From contig OX352773.1 in the NCBI GenBank assembly GCA_947095535.1, positions 38,213,398 through 38,277,397 of the forward strand: a stretch of DNA of 64,000 nt. The letters are read 5' to 3'. The first letter of the stretch is position 1, and every line of letters begins with the position of its first letter. Of this stretch, positions 10,908 through 24,600 are shown one piece after another. The notes below the pieces were generated by a model. The model ran no database searches. It saw nothing but the letters and a program-made list of their open reading frames with translations, and had not been told where the DNA came from. Position numbers and translations under genes: made by a program. The stretch is from Poecilobothrus nobilitatus. Taxonomy: Eukaryota; Arthropoda; Insecta; Diptera; Dolichopodidae.

Positions 10908-13900
10908 TTTATAATTATATTTTTAAGAGTATGTTTTTAAGTTTCTTAATTATTAATTACTTAAGTATTTATTTCATTAAGTACATTTTTTTTTTTAAAG
11001 TTATTTCTTACCCATATAAACTCTTTGATTTTGCATCCATGGTGTTTTATTTTGTGCCTGTATTAAGGCATCAACAGATAACATTGGTTTCTCTTTTTTC
11101 ATCATTTTTGGTAGATTTTTTTTTTAATATTTTCTTTTTTTTTTAAATTATATTTTATATTATTAAATAATTATTTTAAAAATAAAAATATTCTAATATT
11201 ATTTTCGAATTTTTAATTTAATTTTTTTTTTTTTATTATTATTTAAATTTTATCACAATTCAGGTTGTTACTTTTCCAAAGCATACCACGAAAAACAATT
11301 TTTAAATCACAATCAAATTTTTGTTATAAAATTTTCTCTAAATATTTTTATTATACATATAAATTATATAAGTATATTTATTAAATTATTTTCGACAAAT
11401 TAAATTAAAATGTCACATTTTGATAAAATTATATATTAATTTAAATTCTAAAAAAAAAAAAAAATAAAAAATTAGAATAATTTTAATTAGATAACACTGT
11501 TGGTAATTAATTTTTCTTTTTTTTTTTGTTCTAAGTTCTAAAAAAAAAATTTTTTTTTTTCATTTTTAATTTATGAACCTTTATAGTTTATAGCTTCAAT
11601 TTTATATAAGATAATTAAAATAAATATATGTAAATAGTTAAAGAGAATTTAAATTATACATTTAAATTTTAATTTATTCTAATACCTATAGATTAATAAA
11701 TCTACAAATCTAGTATACAAAAAAAAACAACTGAACCAAAATGTTGAAGAGCTTAATTTAAAGAAAAAAAAAAACTATTCTTAATTGATTTATATTAAAA
11801 TTTAAAAAATTATTTTAAATATCATGTAAAGTTAAAAACAAATATAATTAATAAAAAAAAATATCTTTTTTTTTTCTTTTTAAATTCTTCCTAAGTATTT
11901 TGATTTAACTTAAAAGTCCAAACGACTCATCAATAACAGGTTGAATTGAAAACTATTAAAAAAAAAATCAGCCTTTGATTTGTTTTTTTTTTTTTGTTTT
12001 ACTTTTGAAATTTTTTTTTTTTTTTGAAAAATTTCAGGATAATGACACTTTTAATAATTAATTGTTTAATATTTACATTATAAAAATGACATGCCATCAA
12101 TCACAAAAAAGAAAAAAAAAACAAGAAAAAAAAAAAAATTGGAAAAGTATTTTTATACGTAGGTTGTAAATAAAATGTTACAAAAAAAAAAATTTATATT
12201 AAATTTAATATTAATGAAAATCAATAACTCAATATGTAATAAACTCCAAAAACAAATTAATCGAACTTTTTTTCTTTTTTTATATATACAGAATTCTAAT
12301 AAAGATTAATTGATGATGATATAATGAGAAACAATCAAAAATATTATAATAAATTCTAACTTAATAAATGCGCACATACATACATACAATACGTTTATGT
12401 ATTGTATATATGTATGTATATAAAAAAAATTTAATAAATTTTTATTTATTTATTACTATTACATACATTGTAATTTTATATAATTAATATTGCATTGTTA
12501 AAATTCATTAAATTGTAAAAAAAAAAAAAAATTTATGACATTTATGATGATGATGATGATGATTTTGTTTAAAAAAGAAGTACACAAATAAGCGATACAA
12601 AATTTTCAACAAATACATACAAAAGATACATCAAAAGTCACATTAAATTTAATAATATATAAATCTTATATTTTCATCTATACAAAAAAATTTCAATTCT
12701 TCTTTTAGCTGTCAAATGGTTTGTCATTGTTAACTGCTTTTATTTAAACTAAAATTCAGTAAGATCTGAAGTTAAAAAAGTGTTATCAAATCCGATCAAA
12801 TTTATAAGTTATCATAATTCAAATCAAGTACTTTTTTGTATAAAAAGAAAGCTGTTGTTATACTGCGATTTTCTTTAAATTAAAGTTAAACATTTACGAT
12901 ATTTTATTATTTGTTGTTATTTACATTGTAATAATTTTTTTACCGAGACAATTTTACCAATAAAAAATTTTCCAATAAAATATAAATTTAATTATTTTAT
13001 TTTATTTTATTTTTTTCAATTACAGAGAAAATATTATATTTGATTAATAATTATAGACTGTCGTTTTTTTTTTTTTTTCTCCTTTTCTTTAACAAAATAA
13101 TAAAATTCATATGAAAAGTATAGGAATTCTCTACAATAATTAATAGAAAAAAAATCTTGTGTGGAGGCGCGCGTATCAATTAAAAATTTATTAATTAAGA
13201 CCATGCAATTTCTTGTACATACTACAATATAGTAAATTAGATAATTAAGGTGCATGCACGTGAACTTTTAATTATAAAAATGTAAGATCGAGTAAATATT
13301 TGAACTTTATAATTTAGTTTTGAACCTAAACCTGATTATCTGCGGATTATATAATATCGAATGGAATTTTGAAATAAAATGAAACCCAAATGTAAAAATG
13401 TAATTTTATTATTATTCTTATAGAAAAATATTTTTTTCTAATCGGAAATTAATTTGGTAATTTTTACTATATCTACATAGACATATGTATAAATACATAT
13501 ATTCTTATTGTCAAACATTCTGTTCAATTGAAAATACCTTTTTTTTTTTTTTTGTTAATAGTATTATTATACTTTCCATTTTTTTAGATAATAAAATTTT
13601 TATATACATATATCTAAATAAAATATATTTTAACATTTTATGTCAATAATAACATATATCTATTGATATTTAAATACAAATTCCTAAAAAAAAAAAAAAT
13701 TTGTCAATGTTTTCCTCCTCTTTTCTAACCAACCTTCTTCAACCAACCAGATAATTACACTTTTTACAAGACTCAAACCTCAAACCTTTATCAAATCGTA
13801 CCTTTCTATATATAAAAAAAAAAGAAACCACAAAGTTTGATTGTCCTTCACAGAAAATTACAAGGATATTGACTTATTTTGATTCCGGAATTATTAATGA

Positions 13901-15303
13901 AAGTAAAAGAAAAAAAAAATTAGGTAATTGGAAAAAAATAAATTTTGGAGTTCACTAAACTTTCGTAATAAATAAGAAACAGAAAAAAAAGGAAGGATAA
14001 TAAATCAATCTATTCAATCAGTATAGACATTATAATAGATAAAGTAATTTGTTAAAATATGCGCAATTGAAAAATTAAAGGACCAAGGATACAAGAAATA
14101 GAGTAATTTTTCTAGTATTAATTATTGTAGAATACAAATAATTGTACCTTTTAATTAATTTTTGTGATTGTAAATGTTCCTTTATAATTGCAGTACTACA
14201 TAATTAATGAAATTACAACATAATAGGTATTGCAAACTAGCTAATATTAATAAAATTTTTTTATTAAAATAATTCACTAAAAACTAAAAAAAAAACTAAA
14301 AAAAAAATAATACTAATTATAATAATTTCGTACAGTTAATATTCTTTTATTAATCCCTCTCAATTAAAAGTTGATGCAGTGAATGACAATTATGACTTTT
14401 TTTTTTTTGTACCATAAATTTAAAAATTTGTTTCTTTTTTACTTCATCAAATTCTAAAAAATTACAAAAAAGAAAAAAAAACAGAATTAAAAGGAATAAG
14501 GAAATTTTGTATGCTAAATAAATTGATTATCATTAAATGTGACAGCAATATGACAGTTAAGAATTAAAAAAACAAAAAAAAAAAAAAACAAGTATAACAA
14601 CTTTTAAAAAATTGTAATTAAATGCGACACGCACAATTTTTCGCAAAAAAAAAATGTAAGTTTAAAAAATATTTTCAATGTCACTTTCGATTTCATGGTT
14701 TGTTTTTTTTTTTTTTTTTTGTGTTGTATAATTTGTTTTTTTTTTTATTTTGTTTTAATTTATTTTATTCTTTTCATCTCTTCTATATAATACTAATAAT
14801 TTATTTTAAGTTTTTAAAAGGGGTTATCTACATACATTAAAAAGTTAACAAAAAAAAATTAATTAAGCATAGCATTACCTTTTAGTTATCTATCTTAATT
14901 AAATAAAAAAAATATACTGTATAGAATTTAGTTATACTTTAGTACTGTACTAACTTTATATTACAAGATACTAGTATAAATAAAACTATTGATCAAAGGG
15001 TTAGATCGAATGTATAATTTAACTTTTTTTGATTAAGATTTATATACTTAATATTTTTCCATTTCATTTAAATATTATTAAAATTTTTTAAATTCAGATT
15101 CTATATTCTATAATTTTTTTGTTTAAAGTTCGTAATAGGTTAGTACACAATTTTAAAACTATTCGAACAGAAATCCGAATTTTGATATAAAAAGAGAATT
15201 GAGAAGGACTAATGAGGACTCCTATAACAAAAAATAAGATTTGATATTATATTGATATTGATTAAATGAATTTAGGTAAAGTGTGCTTTGTTTTAAGAAT
15301 AAA
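10908..15303. other. gene-free AT-rich stretch
   Basis: Homopolymer tracts throughout, plus a short ATG/GAT microsatellite at 12544-12563. No open frame has non-repetitive protein character. Confidence 0.55.
12544..12563 (+). repeat. trinucleotide microsatellite (ATG)n
   Basis: Six to seven uninterrupted ATG/GAT repeats in non-coding sequence. Confidence 0.85.
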
Positions 15304-15562
15304 GCTGATGACTCAGTGCTCCACCTTGCGTGTAGCTTCTAGCGTCACCCCTAACGTCACTTTTTAAATAAAATTATGACCAAATGTTAGTGTCGCTTTA
15401 TGAAACAAATTAAATTGTGTATGTAAAAATTATGAAAATTATATTGTCAATGACAACAAACAACCAATATAAAATAAAAAACAAAAGAAATTGATTGTCA
15501 ACGCGACTAGAAAGTTGATCTACTTTAAACGTGTAAGCGACACAAACATTGGGTCATCACCT
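15304..15562. mobile_element. candidate inverted-repeat element
   Basis: This is a higher-complexity island in AT-rich sequence. ATGACCAAATGTTAGTGTCG (from about 15376) is matched in inverted form by CGACACAAACATTGGGTCAT (ending about 15557). A third, more diverged copy of the GNTGATGACYCARTG motif starts at about 15305. The ends and target duplication are not resolved, so it may be a MITE with a nested or rearranged left end. Confidence 0.45.
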
Positions 15563-18300
15563 TTAGTGTTACTAAATGTTTTTATAAAGAACAACAATTT
15601 ATTATTCACCATTCATATAATAATTCACATTTTTTAAAATTCTTTTTGTAATATCAAAAACTACAGTTTAAAGAATGAGGATAGCCCAATACTCTTTAAG
15701 CTTTGAAAGTTTAATATACATATAAAATTATTCGAATATTTTCGATAAAATATGTACATTTATACAAAAAAAAAAAATTTTAAGAATGTTGCTAACATAA
15801 TTTTTTTTTTTCTTCTTTTCAAAAATGTCACAAATATGACAAAAACAAATGTGTAAAATATCCTATTGAAAAAACAAAAAATTTATAAAATAAATTATAA
15901 AAAATTATAATTAAATTGGAGGAATAAGATTTTTTTTTTTTATTTATTTTTGTAAACTTTTATTTTTATAAATTCACAAATAATTCAACAATAAAATACT
16001 TAGTAAAAACACAATGTTTTCATAAAAAGAACTAAGTAATAAAAATTTTTTTACATACATATGTAGGACCTAATACTTATATACATAATAATAAAAATTT
16101 GTACGTAATATATTATACAGAAACATGTTGCTAGAAAAAATCACTATTTAGATTAATTTCATGTTCAAAAGCGGCAAAAACTGGTAGTGAAATGTCTACA
16201 TTAAAGTTCGAGGTAAATCCGAAATCTTACATTAATTTTTTTGTCCAAAACTTTATTTTATATGCATAATACATGTTTTGGTTATTATTGTTTATTTATT
16301 ATATGCATGTAAATTTCTTTATGACAATACATTTTGGCAGAACAACTGTCAATCACTGACAAATAACTAATTATATCACTCTAAAAATAGAAAAAAAAAA
16401 ATAGTTTACACATGTATAAATAAAACTTTAAAAATAATTTAAGAAAATTTGATTTAAACTTAATATAACTTTAAATATTTATATATAAACTAAAAGAAGA
16501 AAATTTAATGTTTCTGAAACATTTTTCACATAAGTATCATATTCAGCAACAATTTTCCCGTTTAAATGTAATTTTTTTTAAGTTGACATTTATTTCACCT
16601 ATTAATAATAATAATAACGTTAAAAATTTGTTTCCGGATCTCTTATACACATTATATTATTAGCATATTAGTTATTACTATAGATTATTATTTTATCAGT
16701 TTTAAATTTTCATCAAAATGTTGAAAATTCAAAATCATGAGAAGAAATTCAAACATCAATTTTTTTTTTTTTTTTGTTTTTTATTCAGAAAACACTGATC
16801 AACTTTTATAAACAACATTTGTAGAAAAAAAAAAAAATAACTTTTTTTATTTTCATATATAACACAATTAAAGAGGTGAAATCAGCGCCAAATTAATAAC
16901 AAACCAAAATAAAAATAAAAAATAAATAAATAATAAAAAAAAAAAAAAATAATAACAAAAATAATAATAATATAATCTAACATCATGCGTCTATTTTAAA
17001 GACTTATTAGAGAGAGAAAACTATGTCTATAGGTTATGTTTATATTAAATATATGTGTTATCAATACTGTGATCGTGCCATGCCGCGAGATAACTTGTGT
17101 TTATTTGTTTTTTAATGTTATGCCACTTTTTTTTTTCTCTACTATATATTATGGAATTCATTAACTTGATTGAGATTCAGAGAAATAGAGAGAAGAAAGA
17201 TTCAACAATGAAAGCGAAAAAAAAAAATGCGTACATTAGAAATTTTTGCGTGGATGATTTGTTTTTTTTTTTTTTTGTTTCTTATGTTGATTATAAGTTA
17301 AAACAATTTGTTATTCTTATTTTTTTTTTTTATTGTAATTATATAAAAAAAAAAAAAAGATATTTTTTTTTGGATTGGAAACAAATATACAAAAACATCA
17401 ACAGAAATTCTAGTTTTTCCTTAAAGAGTGTGAATTGAACGCTTTAAAAGTAATGTAAAAAAAAAAAAAAATTCAACATTTGTTCAACTTTTAATTTATT
17501 TACATTGAATGTTTATATTTTTTGTTTCTTGATTTGTTGTTTTATATTAAATGTTTCACTAGTGCGTTGATTTCTTTTCTTCTTTAGAAATTAATCTGAA
17601 AATATTCCAAAAAAACACATATACCTATATGTATATTATATGGCTGATTATGTACATATGTATGTTACAGCATAATATAACAACTTCCTTTTTTTTAGTA
17701 TGTTATAAAGAAAAACATGTAGTAAGTAACGTTCATTTTCTATATTTCTGATTTCTTGTTGTACATACTTACATATATATGAATTTATTTAATTTCAGTT
17801 AAATGTAATATTGTTTATATGAAAATTTAAAAAAAAAGTAAATTAAAAAATGCATATGCCAAGTTTTCTTAATTTGTGCATATTTATTTGTATATGCTTA
17901 ATGATGGCCTAATTATCTGTTTTGACGAAATTAACTTTATTTAACTTTTTTTTTTTTTTAAATCCGAATAATTTGATTAAAAAAAAATAGAATAGAATTA
18001 AATAAACAAATAACATTTGTTATCTTTTGGAATATATCTTTTGATATATGGGGAACTTTTGGATATGAAATAACCAAAAAAAAAAAAAAAAATTGAGTTA
18101 AAAAAAGTTTTTGAGTTTAGATTAAGTTTCGTTTAACGTTATCTTGATTTTAAATTTGTACAGAAGATTTAAAATAAAATTTGAATTTATGTATTTTAAA
18201 CATTTTTCAGAATTTAATAACCGAATGAAATAACTGAATATGACACTATACTATTTTAATGGGATTCCAAATATTTTCTTTCTTAATTTTAAAATCCAAA
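15563..18300. other. gene-free AT-rich stretch
   Basis: The longest open frame here (17097-17438) is a poly-Phe/poly-Lys artefact of T and A runs. Nothing else is supportable. Confidence 0.55.
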
Positions 18301-18429
18301 TTCAAATCATATTTTCACAGTTCCTGTTGTAACTTTTACTAAACAAAGGACTTGAATAACGTAAAATTCAAATCATACTTCACAGTTCCTGTTGTAACTT
18401 TTACTAAACAAAGAACTTCAATAACGTAA
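18301..18429 (+). repeat. tandem duplication of a ~65-bp unit
   Basis: Unit 1 (18301-18366) and unit 2 (18367-18429) are nearly identical. They share TTCAAATCAT, CACAGTTCCTGTTGTAAC and TTTTACTAAACAAAG blocks in the same order, and differ by a small deletion and a few substitutions. No coding role is apparent. Confidence 0.9.
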
Positions 18430-21222
18430 TTTCAGTTTTATACCGATTTCATTTTTTGCATTTTTATTTGTAATCTAATACGATACTATGGATATATATA
18501 TAAAAAAAAATATTTTAATCTAAAATATTTTTTTTTATTAGGGTGTAGCAGTTATTTTAATAATAAATTAGATAAAACAATTTGTACTGATACAAAATTG
18601 GTATACAAATAAGAAAAATTTTTAAATTTTTATTTCATCATCCCAAAAAAAAACCAAAACAAAAACAAAAATTTAAAAACTCAAGAGAAAATAAAAGAAT
18701 TCAATTTCAATTTTATTCTTGTCAGGTTGTCACACTACACTAAAATCGTATAAATAATATACTATAATAATAAAAAAAAAATTTAATAATAAAAATTAAA
18801 TAAAAATACATTTTCTGTTTTTATGCAGATGAGTAAATACCTAATCTAAAATACAAAAAAAAAAAAAAAAAAACATAAATAACGAAAATAACGAAAAGCA
18901 TGCAAAAAGAAAAAACGATATAAAAAATGTTGGCGCATTTAGTCCTACTACTTGTGGGGTATAGAACCAAAAAAAAAATTAAGTCAGAATTTAAAAAATC
19001 GGATAGAATATGATTCACAGTTAGATGTATACATGAAAATATACCTAATGAAAGCACAAAGTAAAGTGTAAAACTGAAATTTTAAAAAAAAATTTAGACA
19101 ATCAGACATAATCTAGATCAAATCAATGTTAAACTTTGTAAATTATAATTTTAAAATAATAACTTATGAAAATTTTTCAAATGTTCAAATTTTATATAAA
19201 AAAAAAAAAACCAGAACTATTTTTAAAATTTTTTACAATTATTTACATAGATTTAAATTTTTAAAATTTTAAACTTGTTTTTAGACGTTAATTTCAACTC
19301 TTATTGCATATTACATAGTTAGTAAATATTATTAGCCCTGTAAAAAACTTTACTAAGCTTATAACCTTACTAACTATTTTGTAATAAATATACTGAATAT
19401 AATATTTGAAGAAAAAAAAAAAAATTAAGTACTTATAAACATTATAATAATTTTAATTCAATGCTATTTCCTATAATTGATATACAATTAAATTTGTTTT
19501 TGTGCAATTTTTTTCTGTTTCAACTTTTGGAAATATTTATCACGAACGAAAATGATCTGTCAACAGTAAACAATAAAAGTTATACCATGCATATAATAAA
19601 AAAAAAAAAAAGAAAAACATCATTATAAAAACACCAAATAAAAATGTCCCCAAAATTTTACTTAATTTGCATTATTAAAAAAAAAAAAAAAATAATAATA
19701 ATAAAAATTTAAATTATTTTTTGTTTTTCTATATTTGTTTTATTTTTGTTTTTCCTTCTGCTTTCATTTTGATTGTATTTAATGCGCGTGTTGCTAAAAC
19801 CAAAAACAAAAAAAATTCTAAGTTAAAATGAATTTAAATGAAGTCATTGCAAAAAAAAAAAAAAAATACTTCTTATTTTTTAAATTCATTTAATACTGAT
19901 TTGATTTTTTTTTTTTTTTTACGTTGCAAATTACACTGCGCAATTTACTTAAAATCATTTTAATTTACTTTATTATATTTTTATTTTTTATTATTTTTTT
20001 TTTTGTTTTTATCAAATACAAGCAGCAAATCACATCCAAAATATCTCCATTCGACAACATTGAATACAAGATATCACTAATAAAAATTCCAAGAAATATA
20101 TTTCTGGTTTTGATCCTTTCCGACCTTTTTAATTTTTTTTTTTTTTTCCTGCCTTTTCTTTTATATTTGTAATTTTAAGATACACATATAAAAAAAAAAA
20201 TTGGAAAAAAAGCTACAAATCAGGATAATGTCTTTGTGTAGTGTAATCTTAATTCTAAATGATAAGTTCAATGTTTTATATATGTATAAGTATATAAAAA
20301 ATAAAAATAATAAAAAAGAATTCTAAAAATTTAAAGGTCGAAATGAAAACAAAAAAAAAAAATTAAAACAAAATTTTCTTGTTTTGTTTATTTTTTTTTT
20401 TTTAACCTTTAATCAGCCTAGCAGCCATCTAGTGGATTAAATTCAATAAATTTTTAACATTATAATTTAAAAATGTGTTGGGGGTGAATCCTACATATGT
20501 TTTATATAATATAATCAGATATCTATTTAAAAAAAAAAATACATACATATATTTAAAATACATTGTATTTTATTTTTAAAGTGTTCAAATGTCAACTGTC
20601 AAATAAGATTTAATTGTCATTTTGATACATACATAGGTTTTCTTTTTTTAAGTTATATAGTATTACTAATACAAAATATCAGAATCATGTGATTAATAAT
20701 TAATATCATTTTGAATCTTTTAAGTTGAAAAATGTAAAAATTCAAATTGCTTAAAAATTGAACTGATTTTCTTTTGCAATGAATAAAATAAACTTAATTG
20801 ACGAAGTTAAAAGTCAAATATACGACATCCAGATTTTAAATTTAAAAACATAATGCTATACAAAACAAAAGTACATAATTTTATTAATTATTTGATTAGT
20901 TTTTATTTTAATTATTTAAATGTAAAATTTACAATCACTATTTTAATTTTCATATTTACATTTTTAATATTTTTTAAATTATTTCATCTATAAAAGACAG
21001 CGTAAGGTTTTCAGTGATCGCCGGTAGTTGGTACACTTACGTTATCAATTTAAATTATTATTAATTATTGTATTTACAAAGAAAATTTATGTTTAATAAA
21101 AAAATTCAATGACACATAATACAAAAGTAAATATTTTTTTTAATTTGATTCGATTACAATACTAAATTAAAATAGATTTAAATTTATTTATAAAATAATT
21201 TGTATTTTTATACTAAGGTAGG

Positions 21223-21337
21223 ATTAATGGAATAGCTTATGTAATTAATTACGAATTATTGTTATATTGTTCATACATAGTATTTTGCTGATTAAAATTT
21301 CTTCTATTCTAAAAATTACATAAGCTATTGCATTAAT
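21223..21337. mobile_element. short MITE-like inverted-repeat element
   Basis: The 24-bp end at 21223-21246 (starting ATTAATGGAATAGC) matches the reverse complement of 21314-21337 with a single mismatch (G versus C). The whole is 115 bp with an AT-rich core. It has no coding capacity, and target duplications are unclear. Confidence 0.6.
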
Positions 21338-21490
21338 TATACTTTTTTCCTGTTCTTTTTAATTGTAACACTTTGTATATTAAATACCTCTAATTATAAT
21401 AATCATTAGCTATCATATATGAATATTTATTAAGTTTTCGATATGATTATAATTTATATCATTTGTATATTATACAAAATCGCAACCCAA

Positions 21491-21630
21491 TATAATAGTC
21501 ATAACTTAACAAATTATTTGAAAAATGTCATATTACAAATGATTATTTATTTGTACGCTCTCTAGCATTTTGATGGCTTTGACAAATATTTTTTAAATTG
21601 CAATAAATGATTGTTATGACTGTTAATTAT
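21491..21630. mobile_element. short inverted-repeat element, weak
   Basis: AATAGTCATAAC near 21494 faces GTTATGACTGTT near 21613 in inverted orientation, about 140 bp apart overall. The AGTCATAAC motif also occurs singly near 21811. The terminal repeat is short and imperfect, so this is a tentative call. Confidence 0.35.
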
Positions 21631-24600
21631 ATGTAATATCATACAAACGTATAAAATTATATGATAGCTACAATGATTGACAATTATGGTTACGGGTAAT
21701 ATCCGATAGAAGTTACAAAGTTATTATTATATTTTTTAATACGGAAATTCCTTATTACATTTTTAATTTTGAAAAATAAAAGGTAAAAAATAGAAAAAAT
21801 TTTCTCATAGTCATAACTTAAAATTTACATTAGAACTTTTAAAAAAACACAATAACATAAAAAAAACACAAATAATTCAATTAAATTATCCATTAAACAG
21901 AAATATTACTATAACCAGGTATATAACAGTCATTATAATACCTATAATGAATTTATAAAAAAAAAAAGAAAATGCATTCAAGTATAAAAAAATAAAAATA
22001 AAATAAAAATCGCGCTGACATCGCGCGATAATATTCATAAAATAAAAAAGTCAACAAGAAAAGAAAAAAGTGAAAATATCTACTGCCCTTATGTAATTTT
22101 AACATAATTTATGTCAGTTTTCTTTTATTTTTTTTTTAGTTTTTTTTTTTTTTATTTTTTTTTTTTATAGGTCATGGTCTTTTTTGTATAATTTCTTTGT
22201 TATCATCAATTTAACTTTTTTTTTTTTTGTTTTTCTTTTTTTACATTATTTTGCTCTTTTTTGTATTCTTTCTTACTCATTGCACACACTTCAAAATATT
22301 GACAGACTAAATATTTATAGAAAATTAAAAAAAAAAAAAAATAGCAATAATATAAAATTTACAGATAAGTAAAAATTAAAACCAAGAAACAAGTAACAAA
22401 TCAACACATATTTAACAATAAATGAACACAACACAATCACAATAAATAAAAATGGTTAAAAATTTTCAGTAATACGAGCGAATAACAACGAAAAAACAAA
22501 ACACTAAACTAAACAAAAAAACCTGTGCATTTAAATTATTCCATAATTGGATTAAAGTAAATGAAATTAAAGTTTGAAACATCAAAACAAAAAAAAAAAG
22601 GTGATTTTGCAAAAAAAATAAGTAAATTATTTATTGTGTAAATTATATTATGCTACTGTCATTTTTAAAACACTTGTTTTAATCGATTATTTTTAAATAA
22701 ATTTTTATTTAAATATTATTTAAAAATTTTTGTAGAAAGTTTATATATACGCATACACAAACTTAAATAAAAAATTTTTTTTTTACTATTTGAGATTAAA
22801 TATTATAAGTTTTTCTAAGTCTAAATTCAGTCAATTTAACGTAACAAATTGTATTTAGACATATAACAATGTCCCTCGGATTAGTAATTTTTAATTATGA
22901 TTAAACTAGGATGATTAAAGCGATCGTTAGACATCTATGTTTTCTATTCCATTTTTTAATCCAATTTTTTTTTTAATTTTGACTATCTCTTATTTTTTGT
23001 AAGTGACCACAATAAAAGAAAATTTTACTTTTAAAACGAATAGTGCAGAAATTTATAGAAGTTTCCAAGTTTTACCGTATTTATATAGAAAAATTTCTAT
23101 TTTTCAGTTTTAAAACAAGTGAACAAACACGAGATGAAAATGTGACGTTTTGAGTTTAAAAAAAGTAAAAAAAGATGACGTTTAACCCCGCTAAGAAATT
23201 ATGTCTAAATCTGATTTTACATCAAATCTTCATATATGATTTCTTTTTTTATTACTTGCATGGTTAAAATTTAAATCTTATTTAAAAGGCCTTAATTTTA
23301 TTATCTGTTTAAATTAAAGTTATTTAAAACTGAAATTATTTAATTAAGTATATACTATAATTAATTAAGTTGCTGGAAAAACCAAAAAAAAATTTTTTTA
23401 TACGAGTATGTAGGTAATAAAATTCAAATTAATTGTGTTTCAAATTACTTTATGCTTTACCTTTAACAATTGAACAAATTCTTTTTTAAATGTCCTTCAG
23501 AATATTATAATTAATTTACCATCATATTAACAAACATTTGCGACAATATGTTAAAAAAATGTTGTATACGATGATGAGTGAAAATTTGAATTTATTTTCG
23601 GACATAAAAAAATTTCAAAGAAATCGAAACTAATATTTTATTCTTATCTTTGAGACTATAACTGCGCTGATATAAAATACTTTATATATGATCCTTATAT
23701 ATCATTTTATTATTAATTTAAAACTATCTTTTAACTATCAAATTGTGTCAACTTTTATATTACGAATATCTATTATTATTAAGTAGTCGGTCCTATAAAA
23801 GTTTTACAATTAATTAAGTACGATCAAATAATTTAGTTTAAGTCTGCATACACGAAATAAAAGTATTATATTAGTTAGTATTAAAGTATGAAATACATTT
23901 GGTGCGCAAATCCTTTAATTATTAAATATTTATATATATATATATATAATATATACATATAGTATATAAACAACTCAGTAATTATAAATTACAGCTGAAA
24001 CTCAGTAATTAAAAAAATTATAAAAGAAATAATATTGTTTTTAAATATTTTCATTAAATTTTGTTATATCAGTTCTAAATTTAGAATAATTTTTTGTTTT
24101 TTTTTTTTTTGCTAAAAGCAATAAAACAAAATTGCATTAAAATGGGAAAAACAAAAATTGCTTTTTATCACAAAACCTTCAAAAATCATCACTAGCTAGT
24201 GTGTTTGACCCCAATATTTATAATAGAAAGGTGTACCAGTATTCAAATTCGTGCACCTTATCTAATCTTAATTCATTTATATTTTTGTTTTACTTTATTT
24301 TTTCTTTGTTGTTTTTTACTGAAAAAAATATTTATTACTAATTACTTTCACCATTTCAAATTTTTTTTTTTGTTTGTTGTTCATTTTTTTTCGAGGGAAT
24401 TTTGTTTTTAGAACAAAAAGTTTTTTTTTTTTTTTTGCAATAGAATGGACACGATAAGAGATATAAAGACATAATAATCGCATTTTAATAATGAACTTCA
24501 TCGTATGTTACCATGAACTATGTATGAATATTATTTTTAAAGTTATAATGACATTGTTTATTAATTATAATTAAGTATAACGATTTATATACGTACCTAC

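Noticed and set aside
17097..17438. 113-codon open frame
   Set aside because: The product is mostly Phe and Lys runs from poly(T)/poly(A) tracts, with no domain and no splice context.
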